Below are positions 47,101 through 61,900 of a stretch of DNA of 64,000 bases, in pieces. Under the pieces are notes generated by a model. It worked only from the letters and a program-made list of their open reading frames with translations. It did not search any database and had not been told where the DNA came from. Within the stretch, counting starts at the first letter, position 1. Each line of letters begins with the position of its first letter. The position numbers and the translations under genes were made by a program. The DNA comes from Aurelia coerulea (Eukaryota > Cnidaria > Scyphozoa > Semaeostomeae > Ulmaridae), in NCBI GenBank assembly GCA_039566865.1, contig CM076960.1, positions 7,454,501 through 7,518,500 on the forward strand, in the 5' to 3' direction.

Positions 47101-49900
47101 AATATAGTGCTATAAAATAAATTACTGGCAGATCTAAAGTTTTAAAGAACGATGAGTGCAAAACTCTTTATAATATAAATTGTAGCTATTAAAGTACGTT
47201 AATCCACAATTTTTGTGTTTATATTTTGTTTTCTTTAAGAAAATAAACATTTAATTAATCGATGTTTGTTTATGCAGTGAAGCTAAAATGAGACTAAAGA
47301 AAAAACTAATGTCTATAGTAATGTTTCGAAAAATAGTTGCTGCAGTACTAATATAGTGTTATAAAAGATGATACTGGCAGAACTAAAGTTTTATAGGACG
47401 ATGAGTGCAATGGTCTTTATAATATAAATTCTAGTTATTAAAGTACGTTAATCCACACTTTTTGTGTTTAAATTTTGTTTTCCTTGATAAAATAAACATT
47501 TAATTGATCGATGTTTGTTTATACAGTAAAGCTAAAATGACACTAAAGTAAAAACTAAAGTCTATAGTAATTTTTACAAGAATAGTTGCTGCAGCATAAA
47601 TATAGTGGTATAAAATAAATTACTGGCAGATCTAAAGTTTTAAAGAACGATGAGTGCAAAACTCTTTATAATATAAATTGTAGCTATTAAATTACGTTAA
47701 TCCACAATTTTTGTGCTTATATTTTGTTTTCTTTAAGAAAATAAACATTTAATTAATCGATGTTTGTTTATGCAGTGAAGCTAAAATGAGACTAAAGAAA
47801 AAACTAATGTCTATAGTAATGTTTCGAAAAATAGTTGCTGCAGTACTAATATAGTGCTATAAAATAAATTAATGGCAGATCTAAAGTTTTAAAGAAAGAT
47901 GAGTGCAATGGTCTTTATAATATAAATTCTAGCTATCAAAGTACGTTAATCCACACTTTTTGTGTTTATATTTTGTTTTCCTTGAGAAAATAAACATTTA
48001 ATTGATCGATGTTTGTTTATGCAGTAAAGCTAAAATGAGACTAAAGAAAAAACTAATGTCTATAGTAATGTTTCGAAAAATAGTTGCTGCAGTACTAATA
48101 TAGTGTTATAAAAGATGATACTGGCAGAACTAAAGTTTTATAGGACGATGAGTGCAATGGTCTTTATAATATAAATTCTAGTTATTAAAGTACGTTAATC
48201 CACACTTTTTGTGTTTAAATTTTGTTTTCCTTGATAAAATAAACATTTAATTGATCGATGTTTGTTTATACAGTAAAGCTAAAATGACACTAAAGTAAAA
48301 ACTAAAGTCTATAGTAATTTTTACAAGAATAGTTGCTGCAGCATAAATATAGTGGTATAAAATAAATTACTGGCAGATCTAAAGTTTTAAAGAACGATGA
48401 GTGCAAAACTCTTTATAATATAAATTGTAGCTATTAAATTACGTTAATCCACAATTTTTGTGCTTATATTTTGTTTTCTTTAAGAAAATAAACATTTAAT
48501 TAATCGATGTTTGTTTATGCAGTGAAGCTAAAATGAGACTAAAGAAAAAACTAATGTCTATAGTAATGTTTCGAAAAATAGTATTGCAGTACTAATATAG
48601 TGCTATAAAATAAATTAATGGCAGATCTAAAGTTTTAAAGAAAGATGAGTGCAATGGTCTTTATAATATAAATTCTAGCTATCAAAGTACGTTAATCCAC
48701 ACTTTTTGTGTTTATATTTTGTTTTCCTTGAGAAAATAAACATTTAATTGATCGATGTTTGTTTATGCAGTAAAGCTAAAATGACACTAAAGTAAAAACT
48801 AAACACTATAGTAATTTTTACAAGAATAGTTGCTGCAGCATAAAAATAGTGCTATAAAATAAATTACTGGCAGATCTAAAGTTTTAAAGAACGATGAGTG
48901 CAAAACTCTTTATAATATAAATTGTAGCTATTAAAGTACGTTAATCCACAATTTTTGTGTTTATATTTTGTTTTCTTTAAGAAAATAAACATTTAATTAA
49001 TCGATGTTTGTTTATGCAGTGAAGCTAAAATGAGACTAAAGAAAAAACTAATGTCTATAGTAATGTTTCGAAAAATAGTTGCTGCAGTACTAATATAGTG
49101 TTATAAAAGATGATACTGGCAGAACTAAAGTTTTATAGGACGATGAGTGCAATGGTCTTTATAATATAATTTGTAGCTATTAAAGTACGTTAATCCACAA
49201 TTTTCGTGTTTATATTTTGTTTTCTTTAAGAAAATAAACATTTAATTATTCGATGTTTGTTTATGCAGTAAAGCTAAAAATTAAAGCTAAAGCAAAAGAA
49301 AATACCAATGTCTATAGTAATGTATCCGAGAATGTTTGCTGCAGCACTAATATAGTGTTATAAAAGATGTTACTTGCAGAACAAAAGTTTTAAAGAACGA
49401 TGAGTGCAAAACTCTTTATAATATAAATTCTAGCTATTAAAGTACGTTAATCCACACTTTTTGTGTTTATATTTTGTTTTCCTTGAGAAAATAAACATTT
49501 AATTGATCGATGTTTGTTTATGCAGTAAAGCTAAAATGACACTAAAGTAAAAACTAAAGTCTATAGTAATGTTTCGAAAAATAGTTGCTGCAGTACTAAT
49601 ATAGTGTTATAAAAGATGATACTGGCAGAACTAAAGTTTTATAGGACGATGAGTGCAATGGTCTATATAATATAAATTCTAGCTATTAAAGTACGTTAAT
49701 CCACACTTTTTGTGTTTAAATTTTGTGTTCCTTGAGAAAATAAACATTTAATTGATCGATGTTTGTTTATGCAGTAAAGCTAAAATGACACTAAAGTAAA
49801 AACTAAAGTCTATAGTAATTTTTACAAGAATAGTTGCTGCAGCATAAATATAGTGCTACAAAATAAATTACTGGCAGATCTAAAGTTTTAAAGAACGATG
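44160..49900 (+). repeat. 16-monomer duplication in satellite 2 (offset about 3,990 bp)
   Basis: Shared rare markers recur with the same offset: gtggtataaa (44,361/48,352), aatggtctttataatataat (45,161/49,151), the gaatgtttg form of variant C (about 45,340/49,331), an A-to-B hybrid after aaagtctatagtaatg, and ggtctatataa following it. The matching segments run from about 44.16 to 45.9 kb and from 48.15 to 49.9 kb, after which the two diverge. Confidence 0.7.
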
Positions 49901-52900
49901 AGTGCAAAACTCTTTATAATATAAATTGTAGCTATTAAATTACGTTAATCCACAATTTTTGTGCTTATATTTTGTTTTCTTTAAGAAAATAAACATTTAA
50001 TTAATCGATGTTTGTTTATGCAGTGAAGCTAAAATGAGACTAAAGAAAAAACTAATGTCTATAGTAATGTTTCGAAAAATAGTTGCTGCAGTACTAATAT
50101 AGTGCTATAAAATAAATTAATGGCAGATCTAAAGTTTTAAAGAACGATGAGTGCAATGGTCTTTATAATATAAATTCTAGCTATCAAAGTACGTAAATCC
50201 ACACTTTTTGTGTTTATATTTTGTTTTCCTTGAGAAAATAAACATTTAATTGATCGATGTTTGTTTATGCAGTAAAGCTAAAATGACACTAAAGTAAAAA
50301 CTAAACACTATAGTAATTTTTACAAGAATAGTTGCTGCAGCATAAATATAGTGCTATAAAATAAATTACTGGCAGATCTAAAGTTTTAAAGAACGATGAG
50401 TGCAAAACTCTTTATAATATAAATTGTAGCTATTAAAGTACGTTAATCCACAATTTTTGTGTTTATATTTTGTTTTCTTTAAGAAAATAAACATTTAATT
50501 AATCGATGTTTGTTTATGCAGTGAAGCTAAAATGAGACTAAAGAAAAAACTAATGTCTATAGTAATGTTTCGAAAAATAGTTGCTGCAGTACTAATATAG
50601 TGTTATAAAAGATGATACTGGCAGAACTAAAGTTTTATAGGACGATGAGTGCAATGGTCTTTATAATATAAATTCTAGCTATTAAAGTACGTTAATCCAC
50701 ACTTTTTGTGTTTATATTTTGTTTTCTTTAAGAAAATAAACATTTAATTAATCGATGTTTGTTTATGCAGTGAAGCTAAAATGAGACTAAAGAAAAAACT
50801 AATGTCTATAGTAATGTTTCGAAAACTAGTTGCTAAAGCTATATAGTGTTATAAAAGATGTTACTGGCAGAACTAAAGTTTTAAAGAAAGATGAGTTCAA
50901 AACTCTTTATAATATAATTTGTAGCTATTAAAGTACGTTAATCCACACTTTTTGTGTTTAAATTTTGTTTTCCTTGAGAAAATAAACATTTAATTGATCG
51001 ATGTTTGTTTATGCAGTAAAGCTAAAATGACACTAAAGTAAAAACTAAAGTCTATAGTAATTTTTACAAGAATAGTTGCTGCAGCATAAATATAGTGCTA
51101 CAAAATAAATTACTGGCAGATCTAAAGTTTTAAAGAACGATGAGTGCAAAACTCTTTATAATATAAATTGTAGCTATTAAATTACGTTAATCCACAATTT
51201 TTGTGCTTATATTTTGTTTTCTTTAAGAAAATAAACATTTAATTAATCGATGTTTGTTTATGCAGTGAAGCTAAAATGAGACTAAAGAAAAAACTAATGT
51301 CTATAGTAATGTTTCGAAAAATAGTTGCTGCAGTACTAATATAGTGCTATAAAATAAATTAATGGCAGATCTAAAGTTTTAAAGAACGATGAGTGCAATG
51401 GTCTTTATAATATAAATTCTAGCTATCAAAGTACGTAAATCCACACTTTTTGTGTTTATATTTTGTTTTCCTTGAGAAAATAAACATTTAATTGATCGAT
51501 GTTTGTTTATGCAGTAAAGCTAAAATGACACTAAAGTAAAAACTAAACACTATAGTAATTTTTACAAGAATAGTTGCTGCAGCATAAATATAGTGCTATA
51601 AAATAAATTACTGGCAGATCTAAAGTTTTAAAGAACGATGAGTGCAAAACTCTTTATAATATAAATTGTAGCTATTAAAGTACGTTAATCCACAATTTTT
51701 GTGTTTATATTTTGTTTTCTTTAAGAAAATAAACATTTAATTAATCGATGTTTGTTTATGCAGTGAAGCTAAAATGAGACTAAAGAAAAAACTAATGTCT
51801 ATAGTAATGTTTCGAAAAATAGTTGCTGCAGTACTAATATAGTGTTATAAAAGATGATACTGGCAGAACTAAAGTTTTATAGGACGATGAGTGCAATGGT
51901 CTTTATAATATAAATTCTAGCTATTAAAGTACGTTAATCCACACTTTTTGTGTTAATATTTTGTTTTCTTTAAGAAAATAAACATTTAATTAATCGATGT
52001 TTGTTTATGCAGTGAAGCTAAAATGAGACTAAAGAAAAAACTAATGTCTATAGTAATGTTTCGAAAACTAGTTGCTAAAGCTATATAGTGTTATAAAAGA
52101 TGTTACTGGCAGAACTAAAGTTTTAAAGAAAGATGAGTTCAAAACTCTTTATAATATAATTTGTAGCTATTAAAGTACGTTAATCCACAATTTTGGTGTT
52201 TATATTTTGTTTTCTTTAAGAAAATAAACATTTAATTATTCGATGTTTGTTTATGCAGTAAAGCTAAAATTAAACTAAAGCAAAAGAAAATACCAATGTC
52301 TATAGTAATGTATCCGAGAATGGTTGCTGCAGCACTAATATAGTGTTATAAAAGATGTTACTTGCAGAACAAAAGTTTTAAAGAACGATGAGTGCAAAAC
52401 TCTTTATAATATAAATTCTAGCTATTAAAGTACGTTAATCCACACTTTTTGTGTTTATATTTTGTTTTCCTTGAGAAAATAAACATTTAATTGATCGATG
52501 TTTGTTTATGCAGTAAAGCTAAAATGACACTAAAGTAAAAACTAAAGTCTATAGTAATTTTTACAAGAATAGTTGCTGCAGCATAAATATAGTGCTATAA
52601 AATAAATTACTGGCAGATCTAAAGTTTTAAAGAACGATGAGTGCAATACTCTTTATAATAAAAATTGTAGTTATTAAAGTACGTTAATCCTCAATTTTTG
52701 TGTTTATATTTTGTTTTCTTTAAGAATATAAACATTTAATTAATCAATGTTTGTTTATGCCGTGAAGCTAAAATGAGACTAAAGAAAAAACTAATGTCTA
52801 TAGTAATGTTTCGAAAAATAGTTGCTGCAGTACTAATATAGTGTTATAAAAGATGATACTGGCAGAACTAAAGTTTTATAGGACGATGAGTGCAATGGTC

Positions 52901-55900
52901 TATATAATATAAATTCTAGCTATTAAAGTACGTTAATCCACACTTTTTGTGTTTAAATTTTGTTTTCCTTGAGAAAATAAACATTTAATTGATCGATGTT
53001 TGTTTATGCAGTAAAGCTAAAATGACACTAAAGTAAAAACTAAAGTCTATAGTAATTTTTACAAGAATAGTTGCTGCAGCATAAATATAGTGCTACAAAA
53101 TAAATTACTGGCAGATCTAAAGTTTTAAAGAACGATGAGTGCAAAACTCTTTATAATATAAATTGTAGCTATTAAATTACGTTAATCCACAATTTTTGTG
53201 CTTATATTTTGTTTTCTTTAAGAAAATAAACATTTAATTAATCGATGTTTGTTTATGCAGTGAAGCTAAAATGAGACTAAAGAAAAAACTAATGTCTATA
53301 GTAATGTTTCGAAAAATAGTTGCTGCAGTACTAATATAGTGCTATAAAATACATTATTGGCAGTTCTAAAGTTTTAAAGAACGATGAGTGCAATGGTCTT
53401 TATAATATAAATTCTAGCTATCAAAGTACGTTAATCCACACTTTTTGTGTTTATATTTTGTTTTCCTTGAGAAAATAAACATTTAATTGATCGATGTTTG
53501 TTTATGCAGTAAAGCTAAAATGACACTAAAGTAAAAACTAAACACTATAGTAATTTTTACAAGAATAGTTGCTGCAGCATTAATATAGTGCTATAAAATA
53601 AATTACTGGCAGATCTAAAGTTTTAAAGAACGATGAGTGCAAAACTCTTTATAATATAAATTGTAGCTATTAAAGTACGTTAATCCACAATTTTTGTGTT
53701 TATATTTTGTTTTCTTTAAGAAAATAAACATTTAATTAATCGATGTTTGTTTATGCAGTGAAGCTAAAATGAGACTAAAGAAAAAACTAATGTCTATAGT
53801 AATGTTTCGAAAAATAGTTGCTGCAGTACTAATATAGTGTTATAAAAGATGATACTGGCAGAACTAAAGTTTTATAGGACGATGAGTGCAATGGTCTATA
53901 TAATATAAATTCTAGCTATTAAAGTACGTTAATCCACACTTTTTGTGTTTAAATTTTGTTTTCCTTGAGAAAATAAACATTTAATTGATCGATGTTTGTT
54001 TATGCAGTAAAGCTAAAATGACACTAAAGTAAAAACTAAAGTCTATAGTAATTTTTACAAGAATAGTTGCTGCAGCATAAATATAGTGCTACAAAATAAA
54101 TTACTGGCAGATCTAAAGTTTTAAAGAACGATGAGTGCAAAACTCTTTATAATATAAATTGTAGCTATTAAATTACGTTAATCCACAATTTTTGTGCTTA
54201 TATTTTGTTTTCTTTAAGAAAATAAACATTTAATTAATCGATGTTTGTTTATGCAGTGAAGCTAAAATGAGACTAAAGAAAAAACTAATGTCTATAGTAA
54301 TGTTTCGAAAAATAGTTGCTGCAGTACTAATATAGTGCTATAAAATACATTATTGGCAGTTCTAAAGTTTTAAAGAACGATGAGTGCAATGGTCTTTATA
54401 ATATAAATTCTAGCTATCAAAGTACGTAAATCCACACTTTTTGTGTTTATATTTTGTTTTCCTTGAGAAAATAAACATTTAATTGATCGATGTTTGTTTA
54501 TGCAGTAAAGCTAAAATGACACTAAAGTAAACACTAAACACTATAGTAATTTTTACAAGAATAGTTGCTGCAGCATAAATATAGTGCTATAAAATAAATT
54601 ACTGGCAGATCTAAAGTTTTAAAGAACGATGAGTGCAAAACTCTTTATAATATAAATTGTAGCTATTAAAGTACGTTAATCGACAATTTTTGTGTTTATA
54701 TTTTGTTTTCTTTAAGAAAATAAACATTTAATTAATCGATGTTTGTTTATGCAGTGAAGCTAAAATGAGACTAAAGAAAAAACTAATGTCTATAGTAATG
54801 TTTCGAAAACTAGTTGCTAAAGCTATATAGTGTTATAAAAGATGTTACTGGCAGAACTAAAGTTTTAAAGAAAGATGAGTTCAAAACTCTTTATAATATA
54901 ATTTGTAGCTATTAAAGTACGTTAATCCACAATTTTCGTGTTTATATTTTGTTTTCTTTAAGAAAATAAACATTTAATTATTCGATGTTTGTTTATGCAG
55001 TAAAGCTCAAATTAAAGCTAAAGCAAAAGAAAATACCAATGTCTATAGTAATGTATCCGAGAATGGTTGCTGCAGCACTAATATAGTGTTATAAAAGATG
55101 TTACTTGCAGAACAAAAGTTTTAAAGAACGATGAGTGCAAAACTCTTTATAATATAAATTCTAGCTATTAAAGTACGTTAATCCACACTTTTTGTGTTTA
55201 TATTTTGTTTTCCTTGAGAAAATAAACATTTAATTGATCGATGTTTGTTTATGCAGTAAAGCTAAAATGACACTAAAGTAAAAACTAAAGTCTATAGTAA
55301 TTTTTACAAGAATAGTTGCTGCAGCATAAATATAGTGCTATAAAATAAATTACTGGCAGATCTAAAGTTTAAAAGAACGATGAGTGCAATACTCTTTATA
55401 ATAAAAATTGTAGTTATTAAAGTACGTTAATCCTCAATTTTTGTGTTTATATTTTGTTTTCTTTAAGAATATAAACATTTAATTAATCAATGTTTGTTTA
55501 TGCAGTGAAGCTAAAATGAGACTAAAGAAAAAACTAATGTCTATAGTAATGTTTCGAAAAATAGTTGCTGCAGTACTAATATAGTGTTATAAAAGATGAT
55601 ACTGGCAGAACTAAAGTTTTATAGGACGATGAGTGCAATGGTCTATATAATATAAATTCTAGCTATTAAAGTACGTTAATCCACACTTTTTGTGTTTAAA
55701 TTTTGTTTTCCTTGAGAAAATAAACATTTAATTGATCGATGTTTGTTTATGCAGTAAAGCTAAAATGACACTAAAGTAAAAACTAAAGTCTATAGTAATT
55801 TTTACAAGAATAGTTGCTGCAGCATAAATATAGTGCTATAAAATAAATTACTGGCAGATCTAAAGTTTTAAAGAACGATGAGTGCAAAACTCTTTATAAT

Positions 55901-58900
55901 ATAAATTGTAGCTATTAAATTACGTTAATCCACAATTTTTGTGCTTATATTTTGTTTTCTTTAAGAAAATAAACATTTAATTAATCGATGTTTGTTTATG
56001 CAGTGAAGCTAAAATGAGACTAAAGAAAAAACTAATGTCTATAGTAATGTTTCGAAAAATAGTTGCTGCAGTACTAATATAGTGCTATAAAATAAATTAA
56101 TGGCAGATCTAAAGTTTTAAAGAACGATGAGTGCAATGGTCTTTATAATATAAATTCTAGCTATCAAAGTACGTTAATCCACACTTTTTGTGTTTATATT
56201 TTGTTTTCCTTGAGAAAATAAACATTTAATTGATCGATGTTTGTTTATGCAGTAAAGCTAAAATGACACTAAAGTAAAAACTAAACACTATAGTAATTTT
56301 TACAAGAATAGTTGCTGCAGCATAAATATAGTGCTATAAAATAAATTACTGGCAGATCTAAAGTTTTAAAGAACGATGAGTTCAAAACTCTTTATAATAT
56401 AAATTGTAGCTATTAAAGTACGTTAATCCACAATTTTTGTGTTTATATTTTGTTTTCTTTAAGAAAATAAACATTTAATTAATCGATGTTTGTTTATGCA
56501 GTGAAGCTAAAATGAGACTAAAGAAAAAACTAATGTCTATAGTAATGTTTCGAAAAATAGTTGCTGCAGTACTAATATAGTGTTATAAAAGATGATACTG
56601 GCAGAACTAAAGTTTTATAGGACGATGAGTGCAATGGTCTTTATAATATAAATTCTAGCTATTAAAGTACGTTAATCCACCCTTTTTGTGTTTATATTTT
56701 GTTTTCCTTGAGAAAATAAACATTTAATTGATCGATGTTTGTTTATGCAATAAAGCATAAATGACACTAAAGTAAAAACTAAAGTCTATAGTAATTTTTA
56801 CAAGAATAGTTGCTGCAGCATAAATATAGTGCTATAAAAAAAAATTACTGGCAGATCTAAAGTTTTAAAGAACGATGAGTGCAATACTCTTTATAATAAA
56901 AATTGTAGTTATTAAAGTACGTTAATCCACAATTTTTGTGTTTATATTTTGTTTTCTTTAAGAATATAAACATTTAATTAATCAATGTTTGTTTATGCAG
57001 TGAAGCTAAAATGAGACTAAAGAAAAAACTAATGTCTATAGTAATGTTTCGAAAACTAGTTGCTAAAGCTATATAGTGTTATAAAAGATGTTACTGGCAG
57101 AACTAAAGTTTTAAAGAAAGATGAGTTCAAAACTCTTTATAATATAATTTGTAGCTATTAAAGTACGTTAATCCACAGTTTTCGTGTTTATATTTTGTAT
57201 TCTTTAAGAAAATAAACATTTAATTATTCGATGTTTGTTTATGCAGTAAAGCTAAAATTAAAGCTAAAGCAAAAGAAAATACCAATGTCTATAGTAATGT
57301 ATCCGAGAATGGTTGCTGCAGCACTAATATAGTGTTATAAAAGATGTTACTTGCAGAACAAAAGTTTTAAAGAACGATGAGTGCAAAACTCTTTATAATA
57401 TAAATTCTAGCTATTAAAGTACGTTAATCCACACTTTTTGTGTTTATATTTTGTTTTCCTTGAGAAAATAAACATTTAATTGATCGATGTTTGTTTATGC
57501 AGTAAAGCTAAAATGACACTAAAGTAAAAACTAAAGTCTATAGTAATTTTTACAAGAATAGTTGCTGCAGTATAAATATAGTGCTATAAAATAAATTACT
57601 GGCAGATCTAAAGTTTTAAAGAACGATGAGTGCAATACTCTTTATAATAAAAATTGTAGTTATTAAAGTACGTTAATCCTCAATTTTTGTGTTTATATTT
57701 TGTTTTCTTTAAGAATATAAACATTTAATTAATCAATGTTTGTTTATGCAGTGAAGCTAAAATGAGACTAAAGAAAAAACTAATGTCTATAGTAATGTTT
57801 CGAAAAATAGTTGCTGCAGTACTAATATAGTGTTATAAAAGATGATACTGGCAGAACTAAAGTTTTATAGGACGATGAGTGCAATGGTCTATATAATATA
57901 AATTCTAGCTATTAAAGTACGTTAATCCACACTTTTTGTGTTTAAATTTTGTTTTCCTTGAGAAAATAAACATTTAATTGATCGATGTTTGTTTATGCAG
58001 TAAAGCTAAAATGACACTAAAGTAAAAACTAAAGTCTATAGTAATTTTTACAAGAATAGTTGCTGCAGCATAAATATAGTGCTACAAAATAAATTACTGG
58101 CAGATCTAAAGTTTTAAAGAACGATGAGTGCAAAACTCTTTATAATATAAATTGTAGCTATTAAATTACGTTAATCCACAATTTTTGTGCTTATATTTTG
58201 TTTTCTTTAAGAAAATAAACATTTAATTAATCGATGTTTGTTTATGCAGTGAAGCTAAAATGAGACTAAAGAAAAAACTAATGTCTATAGTAATATTTCG
58301 AAAATAGTTGCTGCAGTACTAATATAGTGCTATAAAATAAATTAATGGCAGATCTAAAGTTTTAAAGAACGATGAGTGCAATGGTCTTTATAATATAAAT
58401 TCTAGCTATCAAAGTACGTTAATCCACACTTTTTGTGTTTATATTTTGTTTTCCTTGAGAAAATAAACATTTAATTGATCGATGTTTGTTTATGCAGTAA
58501 AGCTAAAATGACACTAAAGTAAAAACTAAACACTATAGTAATTTTTACAAGAATAGTTGCTGCAGCATAAATATAGTGCTATAAAATAACTTACTGGCAG
58601 ATCTAAAGTTTTAAAGAACGATGAGTGCAAAACTCTTTATAATATAAATTGTAGCTATTAAAGTACGTTAATCCAGCATTTTTGTGTTTATATTTTGTTT
58701 TCTTTAAGAAAATAAACATTTAATTAATCGATGTTTGTTTATGCAGTGAAGCTAAAATGAGACTAAAGAAAAAACTAATGTCTATAGTAATGTTTCGAAA
58801 AATAGTTGCTGCAGTACTAATATAGTGTTATAAAAGATGATACTGGCAGAACTAAAGTTTTATAGGACAATGAGTGCAATGGTCTTTATAATATAAATTC

Positions 58901-61900
58901 TAGCTATTAAAGTACGTTAATCCACACTTTTTGTGTTTATATTTTGTTTTCTTTAAGAAAATAAACATTTAATTAATCGATGTTTGTTTATGCAGTGAAG
59001 CTAAAATGAGACTAAAGAAAAAACTAATGTCTATAGTAATGTTTCGAAAACTAGTTGCTAAAGCTATATAGTGTTATAAAAGATGTTACTGGCAGAACTA
59101 AAGTTTTAAAGAAAGATGAGTTCAAAACTCTTTATAATATAATTTGTAGCTATTAAAGTACGTTAATCCACAATTTTCGTGTTTATATTTTGTTTTCTTA
59201 AAGAAAATAAACATTTAATTATTCGATGTTTGTTTATGCAGTAAAGCTAAAATTAAAGCTAAAGCAAAAGAAAATACCAATGTCTATAGTAATGTATCCG
59301 AGAATGGTTGCTGCAGCACTAATATAGTGTTATAAAAGATGTTACTTGCAGAACAAAAGTTTTAAAGAACGATGAGTGCAAAACTCTTTATAATATAAAT
59401 TCTAGCTATTAAAGTACGTTAATCCACACTTTTTGTGTATATATTTTGTTTTCCTTGAGAAAATAAACATTTAATTGATCGATGTTTGTTTATGCAGTAA
59501 AGCTAAAATGACACTAAAGTAAAAACTAAAGTCTATAGTAATTTTTACAAGAATAGTTGCTGCAGCATAAATATAGTGCTATAAAATAAATTACTGGCAG
59601 ATCTAAAGTTTTAAAGAACGATGAGTGCAATACTCTTTATAATAAAAATTGTAGTTATTAAAGTACGTTAATCCTCAATTTTTGTGTTTATATTTTGTTT
59701 TCTTTAAGAATATAAACATTTAATTAATCAATGTTTGTTTATGCAGTGAAGCTAAAATGAGACTAAAGAAAAAACTAATGTCTATAGTAATGTTTCGAAA
59801 AATAGTTGCTGCAGTACTAATATAGTGCTATAAAATACATTATTCGCAGTTCTAAAGTTTTAAAGAACGATGAGTGCAATGGTCTTTATAATATAAATTC
59901 TAGCTATCAAAGTACGTTAATCCACACTTTTGTGTTTATATTTTGTTTTCCTTGAGAAAATAAACATTTAATTGATCGATGTTTGTTTATGCAGTAAAGC
60001 TAAAATGACACTAAAGTAAAAACTAAACACTATAGTAATTTTTACAAGAATAGTTGCTGCAGCATAAATATAGTGCTATAAAATAAATTACTGGCAGATC
60101 TAAAGTTTTAAAGAACGATGAGTGCAAAACTCTTTATAATATAAATTGTAGCTATTAAAGTACGTTAATCCACAATTTTTGTGTTTATATTTTGTTTTCT
60201 TTAAGAAAATAAACATTTAATTAATCGATGTTTGTTTATGCAGTGAAGCTAAAATGAGACTAAAGAAAAAACTAATGTCTATAGTAATGTTTCGAAAAAT
60301 AGTTGCTGCAGTACTAATATAGTGTTATAAAAGATGATACTGGCAGAACTAAAGTTTTATAGGACGATGAGTGCAATGGTCTTTATAATATAAATTCTAG
60401 CTATTAAAGTACGTTAATCCACACTTTTTGTGTTTATATTTTGTTTTCTTTAAGAAAATAAACATTTAATTAATCGATGTTTGTTTATGCAGTGAAGCTA
60501 AAATGAGACTAAAGAAAAAACTAATGTCTATAGTAATGTTTCGAAAAATAGTTGCTGCAGTACTAATATAGTGCTATAAAATAAATTAATGGCAGATCTA
60601 AAGTTTTAAAGAACGATGAGTGCAAAACTCTTTATAATATAAATTGTAGCTATTAAAGTACGTTAATCCACACTTTTTGTGTTTATATTTTGTTTTCCTT
60701 TAGAAAATAAACATTTAATTGATCGATGTTTGTTTATGCAGTAAAGCTAAAATGACACTAAAGTAAAAACTAAACACTATAGTAATTTTTACAAGAATAG
60801 TTGCTGCAGCATAAATATAGTGCTATAAAATAAATTACTGGCAGATCTAAAGTTTTAAAGAACGATGAGTGCAAAACTCTTTAAAATATAAATTGTAGCT
60901 ATTAAAGTACGTTAATCCACAATTTTTGTGTTTATATTTTGTTTTCTTTAAGAAAATAAACATTTAATTAATCGATGTTTGTTTATGCAGTGAAGCTAAA
61001 ATGAGACTGAAGAAAAAACTAATGTCTATAGTAATGTTTCGAAAAATAGTTGCTGCAGTACTAATATAGTGTTATAAAAGTTGATACTGGCAGAACTAAA
61101 GTTTTATAGGACGATGAGTGCAATGGTCTTTATAATATAAATTCTAGCTATTAAAGTACGTTAATCCACACTTTTTGTGTTTATATTTTGTTTTCCTTGA
61201 GAAAATAAACATTTAATTGATCGATTTTTGTTTATGCAGTAAAGCTAAAATGACACTAAAGTAAAAACTAAAGTCTATAGTAATTTTTACAAGAATAGTT
61301 GCTGCAGCATAAATATAGTGCTATAAAATAATTTACTGGCAGATCTAAAGTTTTAAAGAACGATGAGTGCAATACTCTTTATAATAAAAATTGTAGTTAT
61401 TAAAGTACGTTAATCCACAATTTTTGTGTTTATATTTTGTTTTCTTTAAGAATATAAACATTTAATTAATCAATGTTTGCTTATGCAGTGAAGCTAAAAT
61501 GAGACTAAAGAAAAAACTAATGTCTATAGTAATGTTTCGAAAACTAGTTGCTAAAGCTATATAGTGTTATAAAAGATGTTACTGGCAGAACTAAAGTTTT
61601 AAAGAAAGATGAGTTCAAAACTCTTTATAATATAATTTGTAGCTATTAAAGTACGTTAATCCACAATTTTCGTGTTTATATTTTGTTTTCTTTAAGAAAA
61701 TAAACATTTAATTATTCGATGTTTGTTTATGCAGTAAAGCTAAAATTAAAGCTAAAGCAAAAGAAAATACCAATGTCTATAGTAATGTATCCGAGAATGG
61801 TTGCTGCAGCACTAATATAGTGTTATAAAAGATGTTACTTGCAGAACAAAAGTTTTAAAGAACGATGAGTGCAAAACTCTTTATAATATAAATTGTAGCT

